Of a DNA stretch of 64,000 nt, positions 56,859 through 64,000 are shown in pieces; within the stretch, counting starts at the first letter, position 1; each line of letters opens with the position of its first letter. Made by a program: the position numbers and the translations under genes. The notes beneath the pieces were generated by a model, which searched no databases, was not told the origin of the DNA, and was given only the letters and a program-made list of their open reading frames with translations. Origin of the DNA: Agapanthus africanus (lineage: Eukaryota; Streptophyta; Magnoliopsida; Asparagales; Amaryllidaceae); contig CM057338.1 in the NCBI GenBank assembly GCA_030015575.1, forward strand, positions 631,710,189 through 631,774,188. Reading direction: 5' to 3'.

Positions 56859-59800
56859 ATGACTGGACTTAGGTTACTTTTAAAGAAAAATATAATGACA
56901 GGGCCAAACTATAAAGATTGGCTGCGGAATGTCAAAATGGCCTTGACTTATGACAAATTGGGGTATGTCCTCACCACTAAGGCACCTGAAGTCCCAGGTC
57001 CCAAATCCAATAATGCGGATAAGGAAATCCGCAAAACCTGGGATTTAGATTGCGCGAAAGCCAAGTGCATCGTGCTTGCCTCGATGAACAATGAACATCA
57101 GAGGAGGCATGAGGATATGGATCTTGACTCCATATTTCTCCATACAAAAGATCTGTATGGGGAGCAATCTCGTATAGCAAGATATGAAACCTCGAAGAAC
57201 TTGTTTCGAGCGAGGTTGGCTGTCGGGACATCGGTAGGAGAACATGTCCTAAAGATGATCGGCTATATAGAAGAGCCCGCAGACCTTGGGACGACTTTGG
57301 ATAATGAGCTCTATACAGACCTTATTCTCCAGTCTCTTCCTCCCACCTACGCCCAGTTTATCCTGAACTTCAACATTCAAAGAAAAGAAGTTGAACTTCC
57401 GGAACTCCTGAACATGTTAAGGAGTGAAGAGGGCACCTTGCAGAAAGCAAGGGAAACACCCGCTATGTTTGTTAGCGGTGCATCTTCTTCCGGGTCCAAG
57501 GCTAAGACCAAAGGAAGGAAAAAGAAGGCCGCCCCCAGACCTAGAGGAGGTGTTAGTAAGGTGACAGGGAAGGGAAAGAAAAAGTTTACGGTACCGGTAG
57601 TGGCCCAGGATGAGTGCTTCCATTGTCACAGGAAAGGGCACTGGAAAAAGGATTGCAAGGCGAGGAACACCAAGAACCAGGAACCGAAGCAAGCTGTGGC
57701 TTCGACTTCAGGTGTGTTTGTAATTGAGAATTGTCTGTCAATCAACTCTACTTCCTGGGTATTGGATACCGGATCAGGATCTCATATTTGTAATTCATTG
57801 CAGGCACTGAGAAACCGTAGAGTGCTGAAGGAAGGTGATATGACCCTAATGATTGCTAACGGAGCTAGCGTGGGAGCTGTGTCCATAGGGGATTATCACC
57901 TGGGATTGACGAGTGGACACATTTTGGTTTTACATAACTATTTTTGTGTACCCAGCTTAACGTGTAATATCATATATGTTTCCTTGTTATCAAATAAAGG
58001 TTATGATTTCACGTTTGGAAGTGGTGTTGTTAACATCCACCTTAATCATGGTTTGATTGGGTCCGGTATACTGGATAACGGTATATATGTGTTAAACCAA
58101 CTCTAAATTTTCAATGTCCAGAACACACTTAAAAGAAAGTCTCCAGATTTAAATAAAGCTTTCTTATGGCATTGTAGACTGGGTCACACCAATGAGAGAA
58201 GGTTGACTAGGTTGCATAGAGAAGGATATTTGGACTCGTTCGAATATCAAACTTATGACACTTGTCAATCTTGTCTCAAAGGAAAGATGACAAAGACTTC
58301 ATTTACTGGACATGGAGTAAGAGCGAGCGAGCTCTTAGGACTCATACACAGCGATGTATGTGGTCCAATGTCTACACATGCAAGAGGTGGTTTTCCTATT
58401 TCATTACTTTCACGGATGATTACTCAAGGTACGGATTCATTTATCTGATGAAACATATATCCGAGACTTTTGAGAAATTCCAAGAGTATAAGAATGAAGT
58501 AGAAAACCAAACCGGCAAAAGTATCAAGACACTAAGATCTGATCGAGGTGGTGAATACTTGAGTGCCGAGTTCCTAGATTACCTAAAAGAGAAAGGAATT
58601 CTCTCTCAGCTTACTCCTCCATACACTCCACAGCATAACGGTGTATCGGAGAGACGGAATCGAACCCTATTGGATATGGTACGATCCATGATGAGTAATG
58701 CTGAGTTACCGCGATCTTTTTGGGGTTATGCGCTAAAATCAGCGGCATATCTTTTGAACATGGTACCTACCAAGACTGTGCCTACCACTCCATATCAGAT
58801 GTGGAGTGGGAAGAAACCCCATCTACAGTATATAAAGATTTGGGGATGTCCAGCTTTTGTTAAAAAGCAGCATGTGGACAAGCTCGAGGCACGATCAGTA
58901 AAGTGTAAGTTTGTGGGATATCCAAAGAACTCCAGGGGATATCTATTCTATTACGCAGAGGAACAAAAGGTATTTGTTTCTCGTAATTCCCATTTTCTAG
59001 AACATCAGTTTTTAGAAAAGGAATCAAGTGGGAGCGAAATAGAACTGGAAGAAATTCCAGAACCACAAACTAATACTGAAAGTCTGGTAGAACCGGAAGT
59101 TCAAGAAGAACAGAACATTCCCGCACCCCTCCACAGGAGCAGTAAGCCATCTCATCCGCCTGAAAGATACTACGGTTTTCTCATAGATGGGGATAGAGAG
59201 GATTGCATCATAGATGATGATGAACCTACTGGCTTCCAGCAGGCCATCCAGAGCGGCGACTCGGTACGATGGCTAGATGCAATGCGGACCGAAATGGAGT
59301 CCATGTACACCAACAAAGTATGGACTTTGGACTTTGCTCCAGATGGGGTAAAACCCATAGGATGCAAATGGATCTTCAAGAAAAAGATTGGTGAAGATGG
59401 ACAGGTGGAAACCTATAAAGCTAGACTTGTTGCAAAGGGTTTTCGTCAAAAACCTGGTTTGGACTATGACGAAACTTTTTCTCCAGTGGCTATGCTCAAA
59501 TCCATTCGGGTCCTTCTTGCTATTGCTTCCTTCTATGATTATGAAATCTGGCAGATGGACGTAAAGACGGCTTTTCTAAATGGTAATTTAGAACAGTGCG
59601 TGTATATGGATCAGCCAGAGGGTTTCAATCAGAGTGGGAGCAGCGGGAAAGTATGCAAGCTGCTTAAGTCCATTTATGGACTAAAACAGGCATCGCGGAG
59701 TTGGAACATCTGTTTTGATGAGACAGTCAAAGAATATGACTTTATCAAAAATCCAGATGAACCATGTATATATAGTAAAGTTGTAGGCAGAAGTGTCCTA

Positions 59801-60792
59801 TTCCTCGTCTTGTACGTGGATGACATTCTATTGATAGGAAATGACATTCCTATGCTACAATCTGTCAAAGAATTCTTGTCATACAGGTTCCCCATGAAAG
59901 ACCTGGGTGATGCCTCTTACATTCTGGGGATCCGAATCTATCGTGATAGATCCAAGAGGATGTTGGGACTTTTGCAGTCCAGGTATTTCGACACTGTACT
60001 GAAAAGATTCAGTATAGAAGATTCCAAGCACGGTAATCTACCGGCTTGTCACGGAATCACCCTATCCAAAGAGATGTCTCCCAAGACTGATTTGGAAAGG
60101 GAACGCATGTCTATTATACCCTACGCTTCTGCGGTAGGCTCTATAATATATGCGATGTTGTGCCCCAGACTAGATGTAGCTTACGCACTGAGCATGGTAA
60201 GCCGGTATCAGTCAGACCCAGGGGAGAAGCACTGGATAGTAGTAAAGAACATTCTCAAGTACCTGAGGAGGACTAAGGAGATGTTCTTGGTTTACGGCGC
60301 AAAAGACCTCAGGTTGGAGGCCTATGCTGATTCCGGCTTCCAGGTGATAAGGACAATTCCAAGTCCATGTCAGGTTATGTCTTTACCCTCAATGGAGGGA
60401 CGGTGTGCTGGAAGAGCTCCAAGCAGAACACCGTTGCTGACTCGACGATGGAAGCGAAGTATATAGCTGCTTGCGATGCCGCAAAAGAAGCAGTCTGGAT
60501 GAAGAAGTTCCTAACAGAACTTCAGGTGGTTCCTACCATTATTGATCCAATACCTCTGTATTGCGACAACAACGGAGCTATAGCTTTAGCGAAGGAACCA
60601 AGGTCCCATCAGAAGTCCAGACACATCTTAAGGCGGTATCACCTGATCAGGGAGATCATTGATCGTCAGGAGATCGAGGTTCGGAGAGTTGCTACTGAAG
60701 AGAACATTGCTGATCCATTCACAAAGGCCCTACCTCAGATTCAGTTCGAGAGGCTACACGAGATCATCGGTTTTCGATATGCCAGTACATAG
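56859..60792 (+). pseudogene. Element F gag-pol (one stop, two frameshifts)
   Basis: About 1311 codons. I choose the start at 56859 (MTGLRLLLKKN), matching A and C; the ATG at 56811 adds 16 residues absent elsewhere. Zinc knuckle at 57615-57656; protease DTG with D at codon 57765-57767; nonsense TAA at 58104-58106 just after LNQL. Integrase follows, with a 1-base deletion near 58393 shifting the frame inside the HARGGF region. Integrase catalytic residues, RT (YVDD at 59813-59824) and RNase H are then readable. A second 1-base deletion near 60345 (after ADSGFQ) moves to the last frame, 60367-60792. It ends two codons earlier than A because TGG became TAG. Confidence 0.93.
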
Positions 60793-60812
60793 CCCTAGTG
60801 CAAGTGGGAAAT

Positions 60813-61540
60813 TGTTAGTGTATATGCCCTAGGGGCCATTATTGTATTATACTAGTTTGTATATTAGTTAATGGAAGCTTGGGATATTCACATGTATATA
60901 ACAGTCTTGCTAAACATGGTAGTATGCTACTTGGTTTTTCTATCTTAATATGTGAGTATATGTATTGCTAGAGCTCTTAGGATCTTGCTTGACTACCAGC
61001 GTTGTGATGGCAGTCACACTAGTGGGGGCTGGGTAGTCTACTAGCACATCCTTATTCAGGTCCCTAGTCATTGGATTATCAAGACAGGGCATCGATACTC
61101 TGGAGTAGACTAGTGTGTACGCTTCTCATCCCAGTTGGGGAGATGGTCTGTCCCACAGCTGTCAGTACGTCGTACTGAAGATAGTATGCAGGTGCTCGTT
61201 AGGTTACGGGTACACCGGACAGGACTCACAGAGAACTGTTGGTTGGTTTTATACCAGTCGTCAGTGAACAGTTCCCATGTGACATGAGTACAGCATAGTC
61301 CGCAGACTTGACACTGCTACTTCGCCTCGAGTGTGTCCCACTGTTCTTAGATTGCTACCCTACCACGACTCAAAGGAGTCGTGCAAACAGGTAGCAATTG
61401 GGTGCAGTCCCGAGCACTTGGAGGCAGTGGCGGTTAGACAGGATTCGTCTCTCCCGGTATTGGGGGTTGATATCGCGCTGTGTCAGAGAGCCATTATGCA
61501 AAGTCCCTGGCCAGGGCAAGCAAGATTTACTGGTAGGTTC
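60813..61540 (+). repeat. Element F 3' LTR, first 728 bp
   Basis: Begins TGTTAGTGTATATGCCC after the polypurine tract GCAAGTGGGAAAT. Cut at 61540 (ggtaggttc) by element G; the intact F LTR continues with CAGTAGTTTCTC at the same point (about 53610). Confidence 0.93.
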
Positions 61541-63733
61541 TGTAGGGTTCCTAGGCACACTTGTGAAGGTTCATAACGCATCAAACATGCACGAATAAAA
61601 TTTTACATGTGCCGAACAACCCAAAGACAGGATCTTTGCTAGATTATTAGGGTTTAGCATGCAAGATAACATCTTTTTATCTAAGTGTGAGGGATTACAA
61701 CCTTTGTAGTCCGCTCCTTCGCTTCACAAGCTCCGAGTAGAAGTCCCTTCGCCACGATCCATGATCTCCCGGACTCAAGAGAGGCTCCACGACTCGAACG
61801 ATCCATGCTAGCTTGAAGTGTTCCGAATCTCCGATGATCTACGTCGAAGTTGCAATAACCCAAACTTTCTCACTCTAAAGAGATGAACACCCTAATCTCA
61901 TGGGCTAGATGAGATGAGGATGAGGGAGTAGTATTTATGCTTTCTTTTTAATTCACTTTCTCACAATTTATCATCACAAATGGAATTTCTAGTGAGCTCA
62001 AAATCAAGAGAGAAGAAGATGATAATGGAAATGATAATTCCTTTTATGATGAATAGAAAAGAAATCTATATGATTGATATATCAACCATGGTCAAGGATG
62101 AGTGGCTAAGAGTTTGTAGAGAATAAACTAGAGTTAGGGTTTGGTTAGGTTAGAAATGAGTCATGGAAAAATATCAACCATAATATCTTAACCAAGACAA
62201 AAACAAAGCTTCTAGAAGGTGCAAGAAGAAGCTAACCCTAATCAAACCCTAATCCCATTTAATCATCCTTAAACATGTTTAATAATAAATCATATCATGT
62301 CACAATAATATATATCACATATATATTATATATTTGCAACAAAAGAAAATAATACAATTAACATATATCGCATATATATATCAATGTATCATCCAGTGAG
62401 AAAATGAAATAGTAAAGCGAGCCAATATTAGATAATGTAATACAATATATCATATATATTATTATACATTAAATCATCGAATCAACACTTGATCCGACGA
62501 TCCGGCTATATCGAATTTTACCGACTAATATATCATGTACCGATTCATCGAATCAACACTTGATCCGATGACCCGGTTCATATCTAAATATCGCGAGAAT
62601 ATAATACGGTATCTCATATCGCATTATTCTCGGTCCTGCACATATCACATATATGCCTCTGCTCCGTTTCGCCTGAGCCAAGAAACCTCTGTGTAGGACT
62701 CTAAAGAATCGTCAATACGCCGGTAGAAGGTGATCATATCAAACACCCACAAGCTGCAAGCGGTCAGCTAAACGTAACAGCCACCCAGGTATTGAGCGAT
62801 CAGAAGATCAACAAGCTAGCATGTGCGTTCTCCTGTGAATCCAATCAGTAACACTCCCGTACAGTCCGGTCTGTTCGTCTGATATGTCGCATATCAAGTC
62901 TAGGGGTGGTAAACGTCAGACCCCAGTAACCGATAAGTCGTGTCGATGTATGGCTCATAACGGGTCGAGAAACTACTAGTAACACTTACCAGTAAATCTC
63001 TATATCAGCCCTGGCCAGGGACTTCCAGTTATAGCCAATCGAACACAGCACAACATCAACTCCCTATACCGGGAGAGACGAATCCCCTCCTATCGCTCAT
63101 TGCCTCCATATGATTCGGGACTGTACCCAAAAGCCACCGTTTTGCACGCCCTCTTGGACGTGATAAGGTGGAAATCAAAGCACGGTAGGAATCACACAAG
63201 ACTCTATGACGATCTCGGGTCTACAGACTACCCTGTACCAGTGTCACCGGAGAACTGCCATCTGACGTGTGGTATATCACCATCTGGGGGTTCTCAGCGA
63301 GTCCGTCCAGTGTACCCAGTCTCTACTGAGCATCCGTACACCATCTCTGATGTCAAACACCGATGGATATGGGATCATCCATCGCCCATCATATGGGTCA
63401 AGATGCGTATACGCTAGTCTACTCTGGTGTATCGATGCCCTGTCTCGATATACCCTCGACTAGGAACAGTTATAGGATGTACTCATCGACTACCATGGTC
63501 CCACTAGTATGATCTCATCATAGTCCCAGTAGTCGAGTACAGATCCTAAGGGCTTTATCAACATGTGAGAGTAAGACAGTAAACCAATACAAGTCAACAT
63601 GTTAAGATAAAGTGAAACCAAATAGCATACTATCATGACGAGCAAGAAAGTCCTCTCTGTATATATCTAAGCATCCATCACAATATACATCATATGTACA
63701 ACAATGGCCTCTAGGGCATATACATAACTAACA
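61541..63733 (-). repeat. Element G 3' LTR
   Basis: 2193 bp; plus strand TGTAGGGTTCCTAGGCAC...CATAACTAACA. Contains a two-unit heat-shock half (TTC-ta-GAA, 62210-62217) and the 12-bp palindrome at 63009-63020. Confidence 0.92.
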
Positions 63734-63747
63734 ATCTCCCACTTGCA

Positions 63748-63999
63748 CTAAGGCCAGCTGTTGTAGTATCTCATACCTAGCATCCCGAATAATCTCTCAA
63801 ACTGTATCTGAGGAATAGCCTTCGTGAGTGGATCCGCAGTGTTGTCCTTCGTATCTACTCTCCTGACCTCGATCTCCCGGCGATCAACTATCTCCCTGAT
63901 CAGGTGATACCGCCTCAGAATATGTCTGGACTTCTGATGTGATCTGGGTTCCTTGGCCAAAGCCACAGCTCCATTGTTATCGCAATACAGAGGTATTGG
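63748..63999 (-). CDS. Element G RNase H C-terminus (partial)
   Basis: Last 83 codons of pol, ending TAG at 63748-63750, open to the window edge. It reads [11 protein letters not shown] and then [20 protein letters not shown] and DPLTKAIPQ, the conserved end of copia RNase H. In this short piece there is no stop or frameshift, so G may be less damaged than its neighbours, but the rest of the gene is not in the window. Confidence 0.88.
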   Translation of the reverse strand, partial: PIPLYCDNNGAVALAKEPRSHQKSRHILRRYHLIREIVDRREIEVRRVDTKDNTADPLTKAIPQIQFERLFGMLGMRYYNSWP

Positions 64000-64000
64000 A

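Larger units (their letters stand above)
52881..64000 (+). mobile_element. Element F: Ty1/copia retrotransposon, interrupted by G
   Basis: 5' LTR 52881-54771, primer site 54773-54785, gag-pol 56859-60792 (broken), polypurine tract just before 60813, 3' LTR from 60813. The 3' LTR stops at 61540 where G is inserted; the rest lies beyond the window. Gag-Pol and LTR are closest to those of A. Confidence 0.93.
61541..64000 (-). mobile_element. Element G: Ty1/copia retrotransposon in F 3' LTR (partial)
   Basis: 3' LTR 61541-63733, then polypurine tract 63734-63748 and the end of pol, running off the window. Same LTR family as E. The expected target duplication is ggttc (61536-61540), of which only one side is visible. 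Confidence 0.9.

Overview
This is plant nuclear DNA made almost entirely of LTR retrotransposons nested inside one another. I see no host gene, tRNA gene, rRNA gene, CRISPR array or bacterial-type operon. Plant origin is indicated by Ty1/copia Gag-Pol proteins of the Tork/Angela (BARE-1/WIS2-like) type, by LTRs carrying a TATGCCCTAGAGGCCATTA-type 5' end and CTTACA or CCTACA 3' ends, by initiator-Met-tRNA primer sites (TGGTATCAGAGCC), and by a second, unrelated element with 4.7 kb LTRs beginning TGTCACGACCC. The species cannot be told from the sequence.

Layout, oldest to youngest. (1) H, the 3' part of a copia LTR (51584-52774, +), is the oldest layer. (2) It is interrupted by a very large non-coding element of LARD type (minus strand, window start to 51583): LTRs of 4663 bp and only about 1.8 kb between them. 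Its 5' LTR (46921-51583) is whole. Its 3' LTR is split into three pieces by two later insertions. (3) Element A (257-30755, +, target duplication taata) and element E (32051-42404, -, duplication atcta) sit in that 3' LTR; the intact LARD LTR copy shows both empty sites base for base. (4) Elements C (6207-16823, -, duplication aatac) and D (17180-26726, -, duplication gcaag) both sit inside the pol gene of A. To the right, element F (from 52881, +) carries a gag-pol gene with one stop and two frameshifts. Its 3' LTR is broken at 61541 by element G (-), which runs off the window.

Coding state. A has a single-frame gag-pol of about 1316 codons with two nonsense codons, split by C and D on codon boundaries. 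C has two 1-base frameshifts and a changed protease catalytic residue (DTG to ETG). F has one stop and two frameshifts. D and E have decayed interiors with little or no gag, yet their LTR pairs are about 98.5-99% identical by eye, so both look like non-autonomous elements mobilised by relatives.

Most interesting signals. The 2-2.5 kb leaders between primer site and gag hold conserved RNA-like structures. One is a long GC-rich hairpin about 200 nt after every primer site. Another is a set of three hairpins about 90 nt apart, whose loops are alike within an element but differ between elements, with paired base changes in the stems. A third is a GAAA-loop hairpin before gag. The promoter-proximal part of the LTRs carries a different cis-element array in different families: a perfect six-unit heat-shock element in D (shorter ones in E, F, G and a decayed one in H), ten W-boxes in A, and an RY (CATGCA) array in C. 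The LARD shares a few hundred bases of leader with copia elements C and E although their LTRs are unrelated.
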